From a bacterium (GTDB lineage: Bacteria; Patescibacteriota; Microgenomatia; UBA1406; GWC2-37-13), in the NCBI GenBank assembly GCA_021833625.1, contig JAKBEU010000001.1:248001-312000 (forward strand): a stretch of DNA of 64,000 nucleotides, written 5' to 3'. A program made the position numbers and the translations under genes. Of the stretch, positions 16,521-25,894 are shown piece after piece. The notes under the pieces were generated by a model that was given only the letters and a program-made list of their open reading frames with translations, was not told the origin of the DNA and ran no database searches. Numbering within the stretch: position 1 is the first letter of the stretch; each line of letters begins with the position of its first letter.

Positions 16521-17573
16521 ATGTTTCAAACAACACGCATAAGACTGACCGCATGGTATTTGCTGATTCTCATGACAATCAGCATATGTTTTAGTATCGT
16601 CATATATCGGATAATATCGGTTGAAGTCGAAAGATTTGCCCTGGCCCAAAGAATTCGAATTGAACGAAACCTTCACGCAACGCGGACGATTCCTCCCGAA
16701 CTGACACTCGACAAAATTGTCGATTCTCCCGTGGTCATCGACCCTGACATTTCACACGATATCAAAACGAGGATGCAACTTATGTTTCTTTTTATCAATG
16801 GAGGAATTTTTTTTGTCGCGGGCGGTCTCTCTTATTTTCTCGCCGGGAAAACCCTCGAGCCAATCTCCGAAATGATAGACGATCAAAACAGGTTTGTTTC
16901 CGACGCTTCGCACGAACTTCGCACCCCCCTTACTGCAATGAAAAGCTCGCTTGAAGTATATTCACGCGACCCAAAGCTGACGCTTTCTGAAGCGCGAAAA
17001 GTAATCACTGACAATATTGAAGAAGTAAACAAACTCCAAAGCCTCTCGGAGTCGCTTCTTGAGCTTACCCATCATGATTTGCTCGTTGAGAAAAAGGGTT
17101 TTTCGCAATTCTCCGTTAAGCAAGTCGCGGAAGAGGTGACAAGGAAAATGCGGCCGATTGCACAAAAAAAACAGATCACAATCAGTGGAACCATTGAAAG
17201 CATCTTCCTTTTTGGTAATAGGGAAAAAATAGCACAACTTCTTATGATCGTTCTCGATAACGCCATCAAATACAGCTATGAAAAAACCGAAATAACGGTT
17301 ACAACAAAAAAATCGGGAAAATATTTTTTCCTTTCGATAAGTGATAACGGTATAGGTATTAAAAAAGAAGATATTCCCCATATATTCGACAGATTCTATA
17401 GGGCTGATAATGCACGTTCAAAAACAGGGAAGGGCGGATATGGTCTCGGCCTTGCGATTGCAAAGCAAATCGTCACCACTCACGGCGGCACAATTGAAAT
17501 TAACAGCAAAGAAAGAAAGGGAACAACAGTCGCAATACTATTACCAATTAGCTTCAGCTCATTTTCAGATTAA
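16521..17573 (+). CDS. Sensor histidine kinase
   Basis: A 350-residue membrane kinase. TM1 at about 10-31 and TM2 at about 86-107 flank an extracytoplasmic sensor loop of about 54 residues. HisKA H-box FVSDASHELRTPLTAMK with phospho-accepting His131; HATPase_c with N-box LLMIVLDNAIKYS, G1 ISDNGIGIKKEDI, F-box HIFDRFYRAD, G2 GGYGLGLAIAKQI. There is no clear HAMP domain; TM2 runs almost directly into the dimerisation helix. Cognate partner of the response regulator. The small sensor and the downstream exporter suggest sensing of envelope stress or an exported toxic compound. Confidence 0.94.
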   Translation: MFQTTRIRLTAWYLLILMTISICFSIVIYRIISVEVERFALAQRIRIERNLHATRTIPPELTLDKIVDSPVVIDPDISHDIKTRMQLMFLFINGGIFFVAGGLSYFLAGKTLEPISEMIDDQNRFVSDASHELRTPLTAMKSSLEVYSRDPKLTLSEARKVITDNIEEVNKLQSLSESLLELTHHDLLVEKKGFSQFSVKQVAEEVTRKMRPIAQKKQITISGTIESIFLFGNREKIAQLLMIVLDNAIKYSYEKTEITVTTKKSGKYFFLSISDNGIGIKKEDIPHIFDRFYRADNARSKTGKGGYGLGLAIAKQIVTTHGGTIEINSKERKGTTVAILLPISFSSFSD

Positions 17574-17610
17574 TATAAGAAAATAAGTCCATATTACATT
17601 TAAACATTTT

Positions 17611-18906
17611 ATGAAATCCTTTCTCAAAAACGTAAAAGCGTGGTTTGATAAACAAGCATTAGTTGTTAAGATTTTTATTATAGGAGCACTGGCACTGGGT
17701 CTTTTTTTTGGTGGGAAAACTTTCTTTGGAGGAAAAAAAGTAACGACTCAATATCAGACTGATACCGTTACAAACGGCACACTCGTGGTTTCGCTTTCCG
17801 AGTCCGGAGTAGTCTCAACGGCAAACAACGCCATTATCAGTACTCAGGCAACAGGGGTTGTTTCAAAACTGTACGTCAAGGATGGCGATGCGGTAAAGTC
17901 AGGAGATAAAATCGCGGAGATAGATCTTGATATGGTGGGAAAACAAACAGCTGCCCAAGCCTTAAGCAGTTATCAAAGTGCAAAAAACAATCTCGACAGT
18001 GCCCAGGCAAATATGTATTCACTTCAGTCCACCATGTTTTCCAATTGGGATACGTTCATGAAGATTGCCCAAAACGGGACATACCAAAATGAAGACGGAA
18101 CCCCTAATAATATCAATAGATCCTTGCCAGAATTTCACATTGCAAACGACAATTGGCTTGCAGCTGAAGCAAAATACAAAATCCAACAAAATGTCGTAAA
18201 TCAATCCCAAACTGCCCTTAACTCCGCATGGCTTTCCTATCAACAGGCGTCATCTACCGTATATGCTCCCATTTCAGGAACTGTTTCGGGCCTCTCACTT
18301 CAGGTGGGTTCGGTTATCTCTTCCAACAACACTTCAACAACAAATAATACCCAAAGTGCCACAAAAATTGCCAACGTAAAAACGGAGGCCCCTCCATCAA
18401 TAACCGTCAATATTTCAGAAATTGATATTCCGAAAGTAAAAATAGGGAACAGGGCATCTATTACGCTTGATGCATTCCCGGACAAAACGTTTACGGGGAG
18501 GGTCATCAGTATTGATACTAACGGGACAACAACTTCAGGCGTAACAACATATCCGACCGTTATATTACTTGATACTGATCCGACAACAATTCTTCCCAAT
18601 ATGGCAGCATCCACAAATATCATTACCGCAACAAAAAGCGATATCCTTATTGTTCCCTCAAGTGCTGTAACGACGCAAAATGGAACAACTGTCGTACAGG
18701 TTATGAAAAACGGAGTACCGCAATACACACAGGTCGTCACGGGGATTTCCTCGGACACCCAAACAGAAATCATTTCGGGTGTTAAAGAAGGAGACATTGT
18801 CGTTACCGGTACTGTTTCCACTGCCACAGCAGCTACAACGGGAACTTCCGTATTCAGCACTTTTGGCGGAGCCCGAAATGCAGGAGCCGCACGTTTAGGA
18901 AGATAA
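17611..18906 (+). CDS. HlyD/MacA-like membrane fusion protein
   Basis: A 431-residue periplasmic adaptor type protein. A TM anchor at about 20-38 is followed by a split lipoyl-like domain (TQATGVVSKLYVKDGDAVKSGDKIAEID ... APISGTVSGLSLQVGSVISS), an alpha-hairpin region (about 110-210) shorter than in MacA, a beta-barrel, and a membrane-proximal domain ending in a Ala/Thr/Gly-rich tail. In an organism without an outer membrane the adaptor would extend from the cytoplasmic membrane through the wall. Next gene starts 5 nt after its stop. Confidence 0.9.
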   Translation: MKSFLKNVKAWFDKQALVVKIFIIGALALGLFFGGKTFFGGKKVTTQYQTDTVTNGTLVVSLSESGVVSTANNAIISTQATGVVSKLYVKDGDAVKSGDKIAEIDLDMVGKQTAAQALSSYQSAKNNLDSAQANMYSLQSTMFSNWDTFMKIAQNGTYQNEDGTPNNINRSLPEFHIANDNWLAAEAKYKIQQNVVNQSQTALNSAWLSYQQASSTVYAPISGTVSGLSLQVGSVISSNNTSTTNNTQSATKIANVKTEAPPSITVNISEIDIPKVKIGNRASITLDAFPDKTFTGRVISIDTNGTTTSGVTTYPTVILLDTDPTTILPNMAASTNIITATKSDILIVPSSAVTTQNGTTVVQVMKNGVPQYTQVVTGISSDTQTEIISGVKEGDIVVTGTVSTATAATTGTSVFSTFGGARNAGAARLGR

Positions 18907-18911
18907 TCACT

Positions 18912-19589
18912 ATGATAACCGTTTCTCACATATCAAAGCTCTATAAAACAGGCGATATTGAAACCGTCGCTTTGTCAGACGTATCATTTGAAATAAAAAA
19001 GGGAGAATTTGTTGCAATAATGGGACCTTCCGGAAGCGGAAAATCTACCCTTATGCATATTCTCGGTGCACTCGATCAACCGACATCAGGAGAATATAAT
19101 CTTGATGGGGAAAGCATTTCAAAAGCGAACGACGATGAACTGGCAGATATCAGGAATAAGAAAATTGGTTTTATTTTTCAAGCTTTTAACTTGCTCCCAC
19201 GGACAAGTGCTCTTAAAAATGTCATGTTACCAATGGCATATGCCGGAATTCCAGAAAGTGAACGACTTGTTCGGGCAAAAAAATATTTAGAGATGGTGGG
19301 ACTCGGAAACCGGATGGACCACACCTCAAACCAACTATCAGGAGGTCAGCAACAACGCGTTGCAATTGCCCGCGGACTCGTTATGGACCCGGCCATACTA
19401 CTTGCTGACGAACCAACCGGAAATATCGCGTCAAATCAAGCCGCGGAAGTCATGGATATTTTTACGAAGCTGCATGAAAAGGGACACACCATCGTTATGA
19501 TTACTCATGAACCGGATATTGCAGAATATGCAAAACGCGTTATCACCATTCGAGACGGCAAGATTTTGGAAGATAAAAAAAATAAATAA
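18912..19589 (+). CDS. ABC transporter ATP-binding protein (MacB/LolD type)
   Basis: A 225-residue ATPase: Walker A GPSGSGKST, Q-loop IFQAFNLLP, signature LSGGQQQRVAIARGL, Walker B ILLADEPTGN, H-loop MITHEPDIAEYAKRV. Sequence type matches LolD/MacB ATPases that power mechanotransmission exporters rather than importers. Sits between the adaptor and the permease (5-nt and 2-nt gaps), so the three form one export machine. Confidence 0.94.
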   Translation: MITVSHISKLYKTGDIETVALSDVSFEIKKGEFVAIMGPSGSGKSTLMHILGALDQPTSGEYNLDGESISKANDDELADIRNKKIGFIFQAFNLLPRTSALKNVMLPMAYAGIPESERLVRAKKYLEMVGLGNRMDHTSNQLSGGQQQRVAIARGLVMDPAILLADEPTGNIASNQAAEVMDIFTKLHEKGHTIVMITHEPDIAEYAKRVITIRDGKILEDKKNK

Positions 19590-19591
19590 CT

Positions 19592-20815
19592 ATGGATATT
19601 AAAGCACTCATCATTGAATGTTTCGGGACTCTCACCATAAATAAAATGCGTACCGGACTTGCAATACTTGGTATCGTTATCGGAATCGGAAGTGTTATCG
19701 CACTCATTTCACTCGGACAGGCAAGCCAACAGGCAATAACAAATCAAATTGAATCTCTCGGGTCAAATCTGCTCACCGTTCAACCCGGTGCGCAAAATAG
19801 CGGTGCCGTCCGTGGAGCGGCAGGAGGAGCTCAAACACTTACGCTTGACGATGCAAAAGCAATCATGTCCTCTTCAAAAATAACGACAATCAAATCAGTC
19901 TCTCCGGAATTTTCAAAACGCTCCCAAGTTACCTATGGACGTAACAATACAAATACACAGATTATAGGAGTGTATCCGGCATACGCAGAAATACGGAAAA
20001 TAACCGTATCTTCAGGAGTATTTATTACAGAAAGAGATGAGGCGGCAATGAGCAAGGTTGCAGTAATAGGACCGCAGGTTGTAGCAGATTTATTTGGTGA
20101 GGGCGCCAATCCTATCGGGCAATCAATTCGGGTGAACGGACAATCACTTAAGGTAATAGGAGTCACAACAGCCAAGGGGGGGAGCGGATTTAATAATCAG
20201 GACGATGTGATATATGTTCCTCTTTCGACCGCGCAAAAACAAATGTTCGGAGCGGATTATCTCAGTTCTATATCGCTTGAGGCAAAATCACAGGATGTAA
20301 TGGTGGCAGCACAAAATGAGGTAGGATATTTGCTTCTTGCCCGTCATAAATTCACTGATCCGACACAGGCAGACTTTTCAATTATGTCGCAAAATGATAT
20401 TTTAAATACTGCCTCTCAGGTTACCGGAACATTTACGACACTCCTCGGAGGAATCGCAGCCATTTCACTCCTTGTCGGAGGAATAGGGATTATGAACATA
20501 ATGCTCGTAACGGTTACCGAGCGAACCCGGGAGATAGGACTGAGAAAAGCGCTTGGTGCAAAACGGAAGGTAATTATTTACCAATTTCTTATAGAAGCAA
20601 TCATTCTTACGCTTACAGGAGGCATTATCGGTATGCTTTTGGGAATTGGAATTTCATTTGTTCTGTCGTCTATTATGGGTTTGCCATTTACCATATCACC
20701 TCCATCCATTGCACTCGCTATGGGGGTATCGGGAGTAATCGGGGTATTGTTCGGTTGGTATCCTGCCCAAAAGGCTGCAAAACTCCAACCGATTGAGGCA
20801 TTAAGATATGAATAA
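19592..20815 (+). CDS. ABC transporter permease (MacB/FtsX family)
   Basis: A 407-residue permease with the MacB topology: TM1 (NKMRTGLAILGIVIGIGSVIALISLG), a large extracytoplasmic MacB-PCD domain of about 220 residues, and three C-terminal TMs beginning LLVGGIGIMNIMLVTVTERTREIGLRKALGAK. Here ATPase and permease are separate proteins, as in Gram-positive-type macrolide/peptide exporters. Probably exports peptides, lipids or antibiotics. Substrate not predictable. Confidence 0.94.
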   Translation: MDIKALIIECFGTLTINKMRTGLAILGIVIGIGSVIALISLGQASQQAITNQIESLGSNLLTVQPGAQNSGAVRGAAGGAQTLTLDDAKAIMSSSKITTIKSVSPEFSKRSQVTYGRNNTNTQIIGVYPAYAEIRKITVSSGVFITERDEAAMSKVAVIGPQVVADLFGEGANPIGQSIRVNGQSLKVIGVTTAKGGSGFNNQDDVIYVPLSTAQKQMFGADYLSSISLEAKSQDVMVAAQNEVGYLLLARHKFTDPTQADFSIMSQNDILNTASQVTGTFTTLLGGIAAISLLVGGIGIMNIMLVTVTERTREIGLRKALGAKRKVIIYQFLIEAIILTLTGGIIGMLLGIGISFVLSSIMGLPFTISPPSIALAMGVSGVIGVLFGWYPAQKAAKLQPIEALRYE

Positions 20816-20862
20816 TGTATTATCAGTTTTTGTATAGTATTTACTAATTTAATTTTTTTCTT

Positions 20863-21291
20863 ATGAAACCAACAATGGTTGTCTTGACAGCAGCGCTCGT
20901 CGGAATTGCAGCTTTTTTTGGCGGCATCCAATATCAAAAAATGCAAGCCCCCTCATTGGGAAATGGGCGTTTCTCTCAGGGACTGACACGAACCGGAATA
21001 GGAACAGGGAATCGTACCTCAAATATGCGACCGGTTACGGGAGAAATAATTAATCAGGACAGTTCATCGTTCACGGTAAAAATGAATGATGGAAGCACAA
21101 AGATAGTTATACTTTCTGACTCAACCGCATATATGACGTCAAGTGCCGCTGCAAAAACGGATGTAAAAACTGGCCAAAAAGTCATGGTCATTGGCACGCA
21201 AAATGCTGACGGAAGCGTGACCGCACAAAGCGTACAGCTCAATCCCATAGGACGCGCATTTGGAGGAGCAAGCCCAAGTCCGAAACAGTAA
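20863..21291 (+). CDS. Secreted protein with DUF5666-like domain
   Basis: A 142-residue protein: N-terminal TM or signal (5-20), Gly/Thr/Arg linker, then a small beta domain (RPVTGEIINQDSSSFTVKMNDGSTKIVILSDSTAYMTSSAA..DVKTGQKVMVIGTQNADGSVTAQSVQL) typical of DUF5666-type OB-like domains. Same strand and 47 nt downstream of the permease, so perhaps an accessory or sensor for the exporter. Function unknown. Confidence 0.8.
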   Translation: MKPTMVVLTAALVGIAAFFGGIQYQKMQAPSLGNGRFSQGLTRTGIGTGNRTSNMRPVTGEIINQDSSSFTVKMNDGSTKIVILSDSTAYMTSSAAAKTDVKTGQKVMVIGTQNADGSVTAQSVQLNPIGRAFGGASPSPKQ

Positions 21292-21360
21292 GTAAAATAC
21301 GCATGCAAAAAATAAAATAGGGTATACTTCTTGTATTACAAACCTTTTGTATCCATAGAT

Positions 21361-22215
21361 ATGAAACACTTATCTAGAAAAGGATTTGCCCCTGTTATTA
21401 TTGTCGTTGCAGTTGCCGTAGTTGCGATTGCCGGTTACTTTTTTGCTTCAAAGCAAAAAAAGATAACGACTCCCCCGATTTCAAAGGAAGTAAAAAAAGT
21501 CCAGGAAGAAGTGCTGGGTAACTGTAAATATGACACAGCATTCTGCAAGTATGCAGCAAATGGCGTATTGGCTCTGTCAAAGGGATATAGCGTGACGAGC
21601 GAGACAGTATTTGACGGCAAAAAATCTACATCTGTTGTAAAAGCAGACGGGAAGGGAAATATGGATATGACAACCTACACGGATGGGAAAGAAGACGGAC
21701 GCACCATTATTTTTGATAAAGCCATGTATACAAAAAAACCCTCCGATACCGTGTGGATTGAATTTCCTCCCGCAGAAAGCGGAGACAAAACAACGCAGGG
21801 AGTAGGATTTGATGCGGAGTCCCTAAAAACCCAATTAAAAGATATCGTGGATGAAACGAAAAATTCTCTCACCGTAAAGAAACTGGGAACTGAAAAATGC
21901 GGCACACTTACCTGTATCGTATTCGAGATGAAAGAAACAGCCCTCAACACAACGACAAAGATATGGATTGACACAAAAGAATATCTTGCCCGCAAGATGG
22001 AAACGGTTATGAAGGAGGGAACGACGTCACTTACGTATGATTATCAATCGTTTACCATCACGAAGCCATCCCCCGTCAAGCAGATGCCCTCTGTTCAACA
22101 AATGATGAAAGACAGCGGAGTTAACGTCGATATTAACAAGATAAAAGATCTGATGAAAAAAGTCCCTCAAGGAGAAGGGGAGATATCGCCTCCCGTCGCA
22201 ACACCAAATGAATAA
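21361..22215 (+). CDS. Membrane-anchored secreted protein, lipoprotein-carrier-like fold suspected
   Basis: A 284-residue protein starting at ATG 21361 with the dipeptide-rich anchor KGFAPVIIVVAVAVVAIAGYFFA. The exterior part (about 50-250) has repeated beta strands (VVKADGKGNMDMTTYTDGKEDGRTIIFDKAMYTKKPSDTVWIEF), two CxxxxC-type Cys pairs, and a strand set ending in 'KIWIDTKEYLARKMETVMKEGTTSLTYDYQSF', reminiscent of LolA/LppX-like or outer-surface carrier folds. This is a fold impression only. Overlaps the next gene by 8 nt; -10 TATACT at 21323-21328. Confidence 0.72.
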   Translation: MKHLSRKGFAPVIIVVAVAVVAIAGYFFASKQKKITTPPISKEVKKVQEEVLGNCKYDTAFCKYAANGVLALSKGYSVTSETVFDGKKSTSVVKADGKGNMDMTTYTDGKEDGRTIIFDKAMYTKKPSDTVWIEFPPAESGDKTTQGVGFDAESLKTQLKDIVDETKNSLTVKKLGTEKCGTLTCIVFEMKETALNTTTKIWIDTKEYLARKMETVMKEGTTSLTYDYQSFTITKPSPVKQMPSVQQMMKDSGVNVDINKIKDLMKKVPQGEGEISPPVATPNE

Positions 22216-22948
22216 AGAGCATAACAAAACAATTCGTCTTGATTTTTTGGAGTGGGGGCTTTCTCTCGATTTGAAAGGAGGACGGATTGTATCGCTGTAT
22301 CATGGGGACAGAAAAATTCTTGGCACCTATAACAGAATAGATGGGAAGGCCGGAAATACTCACGTGTGTCTACCCAACTTTGCAGACGAGGGTAAGGCAC
22401 TTGGACTGCCGTTTCACGGACCTCCACGGACACTGCAGTGGGTTGTCAAGGAAAGAAGAAGATACAGTCTTGTTATTGAATGTGATATCCCAAAAACAAA
22501 GCTGTATCCGGCAAAAATTCATGTCGAACAATCATTTAGACTGCAGAATAATTTTGTCCATGAAATAAAGGCTACCAATTGTGGCAATTCTCCCGTTCCG
22601 CTTAATATCGGATGTCACTATTATTGGGACACGCCAAATAATTGGAAGGAAGTGCTTATAAACGGAAAAGACGTGTCTTATAAAATTCAGACAAACGGTT
22701 TTCAAGAATTCAGGACACAAAACGTAATCCAATTCCCGGGTGTTTCCTATTCCATTACCCAGACGGGTTTTTCCGACGTTGTCTTGTGGACCGGATTTAA
22801 AATAGAGAATGATACGAAAATATTCGACACTGCCTATTGCTGTATTGAACCCGTAAGGGGAAGGGGAGTTTTTTTTGGAAGCCCATCCAGTTTGCTTCTC
22901 CCAAAAGATTCGGTTTCTACTTCATTTCAGATTGATGAGACTGTATAA
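22208..22948 (+). CDS. Aldose 1-epimerase / galactose mutarotase-like protein
   Basis: A 246-residue beta-sandwich protein. Signatures of the galactose-mutarotase superfamily: KGGRIVSL near the start, LPNFADEGKALGLPFHGPPRTLQW (His in a position corresponding to a catalytic His), and IGCHYYWDTPNNW (second His). Probable function is interconversion of alpha and beta anomers of an aldose or hexose phosphate. Its stop codon lies inside the -10 of the tRNA-Leu promoter. Confidence 0.85.
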   Translation: MNKEHNKTIRLDFLEWGLSLDLKGGRIVSLYHGDRKILGTYNRIDGKAGNTHVCLPNFADEGKALGLPFHGPPRTLQWVVKERRRYSLVIECDIPKTKLYPAKIHVEQSFRLQNNFVHEIKATNCGNSPVPLNIGCHYYWDTPNNWKEVLINGKDVSYKIQTNGFQEFRTQNVIQFPGVSYSITQTGFSDVVLWTGFKIENDTKIFDTAYCCIEPVRGRGVFFGSPSSLLLPKDSVSTSFQIDETV

Positions 22949-22949
22949 T
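22944..22949 (+). promoter_or_regulatory. -10 element of tRNA-Leu(UAG)
   Basis: TATAAT at 22944-22949, 11 nt before the mature tRNA 5' end, overlapping the epimerase stop codon. No convincing -35. Confidence 0.55.
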
Positions 22950-22960
22950 TGGAGTATTCA

Positions 22961-23046
22961 GCCGGGGTGGCGAAACTGGCAGACGCGCAGGTTTTAGGAA
23001 CCTGTTCCCTGTAAAGGGATTGGAGGTTCAAGTCCTCTCCCCGGCA
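22961..23046 (+). tRNA. tRNA-Leu (anticodon UAG)
   Basis: Acceptor GCCGGGG (22961-22967) pairs perfectly with CCCCGGC (23039-23045), discriminator A. Anticodon stem CAGGT/ACCTG encloses TTTAGGA, anticodon TAG. Long variable arm (TTCCCTGTAAAGGGA) as expected for class II tRNA-Leu. T-arm GAGGTTCAAGTCCTC. CCA is not encoded. Confidence 0.97.
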
Positions 23047-23122
23047 CACAACTTTAATCTCTCTCTTGTATTCCACCCCTCCATTTTTGTATAATGTACC
23101 AATATAATTTAGCTGCTTTTTT

Positions 23123-23845
23123 ATGCAAAATGAACCGAAGTATAAACGCATCCTTCTTAAGCTAACTGGAGACATGTTCGGGAATCCCGAAACACATAAG
23201 GGTATAAATTTCGACGCAGTCCACAGGGTTGCTGAAGTTATCCATCATTTGAAGAAAAAGTCAAAAATTCAGATTGCGGTCGTTGTAGGAGCGGGAAATT
23301 TGTTCAGAGGACGCGAAGCAAGCGGACTGAATGTCGATAAAGGAACAGCAGATTACATCGGAATGATGGGGACCATAATGAACGCCCTCGCACTCCAGGA
23401 AGAAGTGGAAAGAATGGGGAGTACGGCTCGCGTCATGTCGGCCCTTGTCGTCCAGTCGGTCTGTGAACCGTTCATCCGTCGAAAGGCCATCCGTCATCTT
23501 GAAAAAGGCTACGTCGTCATATTAGGAGGCGGAACGGGAAGTCCCTTTTTCACGACCGACTCAGCTGCAGCACTTAAAGCCGCAGAATTAAACTGTGAAG
23601 TACTCCTTAAGGGGAGCACCGTTGACGGTGTCTACAATGCGGATCCAAAAAAAGATATAAGCGCAAAAATCTACAAAAAACTCAGTTACCAACAGGCTCT
23701 TGAAGAAGGCCTTACCGTAATGGACAATACGGCATTTGCCCTTTGTCAGCGTGCGAAAATCCCGATTATCGTCTTTAATCTTCAAGACCTTGATAACATT
23801 GAAAAGATTGTATACGGAGAAGACGTAGGAACGCTCGTTGAATAA
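23123..23845 (+). CDS. pyrH: UMP kinase
   Basis: A 240-residue amino-acid-kinase-fold protein that phosphorylates UMP to UDP. Features: KRILLKLTGDMFG at the N-terminus, VVVGAGNLFRGREA, ADYIGMMGTIMNALALQ, RVMSAL, VVILGGGTGSPFFTTDSAAALKAAEL, GSTVDGVYNADPKKD and CQRAKIPIIVFNL, all standard PyrH landmarks. The hexameric enzyme is cytoplasmic and essential. Two -10-like TATAAT boxes lie at 23090-23095 and 23103-23108. Confidence 0.96.
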   Translation: MQNEPKYKRILLKLTGDMFGNPETHKGINFDAVHRVAEVIHHLKKKSKIQIAVVVGAGNLFRGREASGLNVDKGTADYIGMMGTIMNALALQEEVERMGSTARVMSALVVQSVCEPFIRRKAIRHLEKGYVVILGGGTGSPFFTTDSAAALKAAELNCEVLLKGSTVDGVYNADPKKDISAKIYKKLSYQQALEEGLTVMDNTAFALCQRAKIPIIVFNLQDLDNIEKIVYGEDVGTLVE

Positions 23846-23856
23846 AAAAGGCCATT

Positions 23857-24555
23857 ATGGGCTCCAGTATTTATTCTGTCATCGATTCGTTTGCTGATGC
23901 ACAAAAGGCACACACGCTGCGGCGTTTTTTTAAAACAGGAAAAGGGGAATACGGAGAAGGAGACATGTTTTTGGGAATAGTTGTTCCTACCCAACGAAAA
24001 ATTGCAAATCAATTCTCAACCCTTTCTTTAAATGAAATCGAAAAACTACTTACCAGCAAAATACATGAACATCGTCTTATCGCACTCCTCATTCTTATTG
24101 AACAGTTTAATAAAGGAAATGAAACAATAAGGAATACGATATGTTCGTTTTATCTTTCCCACACAAAATATATAAACAACTGGGATCTTGTAGACCTCTC
24201 AGCTCATCATATCGTCGGAGCCTATCTTGAGAAAAAAAACAGAGATATCCTTTATGGCCTTGCCAGGTCTGAGTCCCTTTGGGAGCGAAGAATCGCTATC
24301 CTTTCAACTTTTTATTTCATTAAAAGGGGGGATTTTAAAGACACGTTGCAGACTGCAAAAATACTCCTTCATGACTCTCACGACCTTATCCAAAAAGCTG
24401 TCGGATGGATGCTCCGGGAGGTGGGAAAGCGGGGTGGAGAAAAAGAAGAGGTGGAATTTCTTGACGCTTATGCTCACGAAATGCCGCGCACTATGCTTCG
24501 CTATGCGATAGAAAGATTTCCGCAGGAAAAAAGAGCGAAATATTTGAAAGCTTAA
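23857..24555 (+). CDS. DNA alkylation repair protein (AlkD-like)
   Basis: A 232-residue all-helical HEAT-like repeat protein. Matches AlkD family landmarks: FFKTGKGEYGEGDMFLGIVVPTQRKIA at the N-terminus, NNWDLVDLSAHHIVG with a conserved Trp-Asp pair, SESLWERRIAILSTFYFIKRG, IQKAVGWMLREVGKR and a C-terminal MPRTMLRYAIERFP. AlkD removes bulky or positively charged alkylated bases without base flipping. Starts 11 nt after pyrH. Overlaps the convergent greA stop by 4 nt. Confidence 0.92.
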   Translation: MGSSIYSVIDSFADAQKAHTLRRFFKTGKGEYGEGDMFLGIVVPTQRKIANQFSTLSLNEIEKLLTSKIHEHRLIALLILIEQFNKGNETIRNTICSFYLSHTKYINNWDLVDLSAHHIVGAYLEKKNRDILYGLARSESLWERRIAILSTFYFIKRGDFKDTLQTAKILLHDSHDLIQKAVGWMLREVGKRGGEKEEVEFLDAYAHEMPRTMLRYAIERFPQEKRAKYLKA

Positions 24556-25007
24556 ACCACACTCACGATCGCATACTCAACATTGCCCTTTGGAGTTCTC
24601 ACAATCGCCCTGTCTCCGATTCTTTTCCCTTGGACGGCTGACCCAAGTGGTGAATAGAAAGAAATTTTTCCTTTTGCAAAATCGGACTCATACCCGTCTA
24701 CAAGTGTAAACGTTAGTTCACCCATTGTTGAAACTACGTGAACTTTTGACCCAACTCCGATTGTTCCGTTTTTATTTTTTTCAACAACCTGGACTCTCCG
24801 CAGAACCGCTTCAATACGTCGAATGTTGCGATCAAGAGAAGATAGTTTTGATCGTGCAACCCGATATGCCGCATTCTCTGATAAGTCACCCATTTCGCGT
24901 GCCCGTTGCAGCGCTACAATTGCGGGAATGCGTTCTTTTTTATATCGAATAAGCTCATCCTCGTAATTTTGCAACCCCTCCCGAGTAAGTTTTATTTTTC
25001 TTAACAT
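24552..25007 (-). CDS. greA: GreA/GreB-family transcription elongation factor
   Basis: A 151-residue protein with an N-terminal coiled coil (LTREGLQNYEDELIRYKKERIPAIVALQRAREMGDLSENAAYRVARSKLSSLDRNI) containing the conserved acidic tip (GDLSENAAY) that reaches the polymerase active site to stimulate RNA cleavage, and a C-terminal FKBP-like domain (GSKVHVV...GSAVQGKRIGDRAIVRTPKGNVEYAIVSV). It rescues backtracked polymerase. TATAAT (25018-25013, minus strand) ends 5 nt before the ATG. Confidence 0.93.
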   Translation of the reverse strand: MLRKIKLTREGLQNYEDELIRYKKERIPAIVALQRAREMGDLSENAAYRVARSKLSSLDRNIRRIEAVLRRVQVVEKNKNGTIGVGSKVHVVSTMGELTFTLVDGYESDFAKGKISFYSPLGSAVQGKRIGDRAIVRTPKGNVEYAIVSVV

Positions 25008-25132
25008 ACGATATTATATATGAAATCGATAAATGCTATTTTTATTTGTATTGCAATTTTATATTCATTAAAAGCAGGTGATTGCTGGTTGCGGAAGAAA
25101 TTTATTACCGATTGAACATATATAATTATCTT

Positions 25133-25864
25133 ATGCACTGTATTATTTTGGCCGGTGGATTTTCAACACGGTTGCATCCTATTACAAAAACCTTTCCCAA
25201 GGCGCTGCTCCCAATAAAGGGCAAGGCCATCGTTGACTATGTGTATGAAGATATCCGAAATCAAGAAGATGTTTTTGCATCAACCGTCGTAACAAATACG
25301 CTTTTTTTCTCCCTGTTTAAAAAACATTTTGCAAATGCGTTTTCCGAAGACGCGGTTACCGTTTTGGATAATGGAATATCTTCCTGTGAAAAACGCAGCG
25401 GAGCAATCGGGGACCTTCTGTTTGCAGTCAAAAATCAAGGACTGCAAAATGAAGACCTGCTCGTTGTTGCAAGCGATACATACACCTCACTTAAAATGCA
25501 GGATTTTATCCGTTTCTACAATCAATTTAAAGGGATAACCACGGCAGTATTTGACGGACATGACAAAGAAAGAATAAGAGGGATGTTGGGGTGTGTCGAG
25601 ATAAAAAGAAACAGGATAGTAGGATTTACTGAAAAACCGGAAAACCCCGCGACATCTCTCATGGCCATCCCTTACTACATATTTCCCAAACAAAGCATCC
25701 CGCTTCTTTTGGAGTTCCAAAAGGCAAGTGGGGGAGACTCTCCAGGATCGTTTATTTCATGGGTATATTCGCGCACGCCTACTTATGCCTATGATATGGG
25801 AACGGGTAAATATTTTGATATCGGAACTCTGGAGCATTACGAGCTGGCCAAGGCTAAAATATAG
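25133..25864 (+). CDS. Sugar-phosphate nucleotidyltransferase
   Basis: A 243-residue NTP-transferase. The N-terminus CIILAGGFSTRLHPITKTFPKALLPIKGKAIVDYV carries the nucleotide-binding GGxxTRL and catalytic-Lys PKALLPI motifs; VVASDTY (Asp for metal binding) and GFTEKPENPAT follow. Family reaction: NTP + sugar-1-phosphate to NDP-sugar, for example dTDP-glucose or GDP-mannose precursor synthesis. Start ATG 25133 is 6 nt after TATAAT. Sugar identity cannot be decided. The glycosyltransferases at 42-45.6 kb are possible consumers. Confidence 0.9.
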   Translation: MHCIILAGGFSTRLHPITKTFPKALLPIKGKAIVDYVYEDIRNQEDVFASTVVTNTLFFSLFKKHFANAFSEDAVTVLDNGISSCEKRSGAIGDLLFAVKNQGLQNEDLLVVASDTYTSLKMQDFIRFYNQFKGITTAVFDGHDKERIRGMLGCVEIKRNRIVGFTEKPENPATSLMAIPYYIFPKQSIPLLLEFQKASGGDSPGSFISWVYSRTPTYAYDMGTGKYFDIGTLEHYELAKAKI

Positions 25865-25894
25865 ACCTATATCTATATAAACTTCTTCCCATTC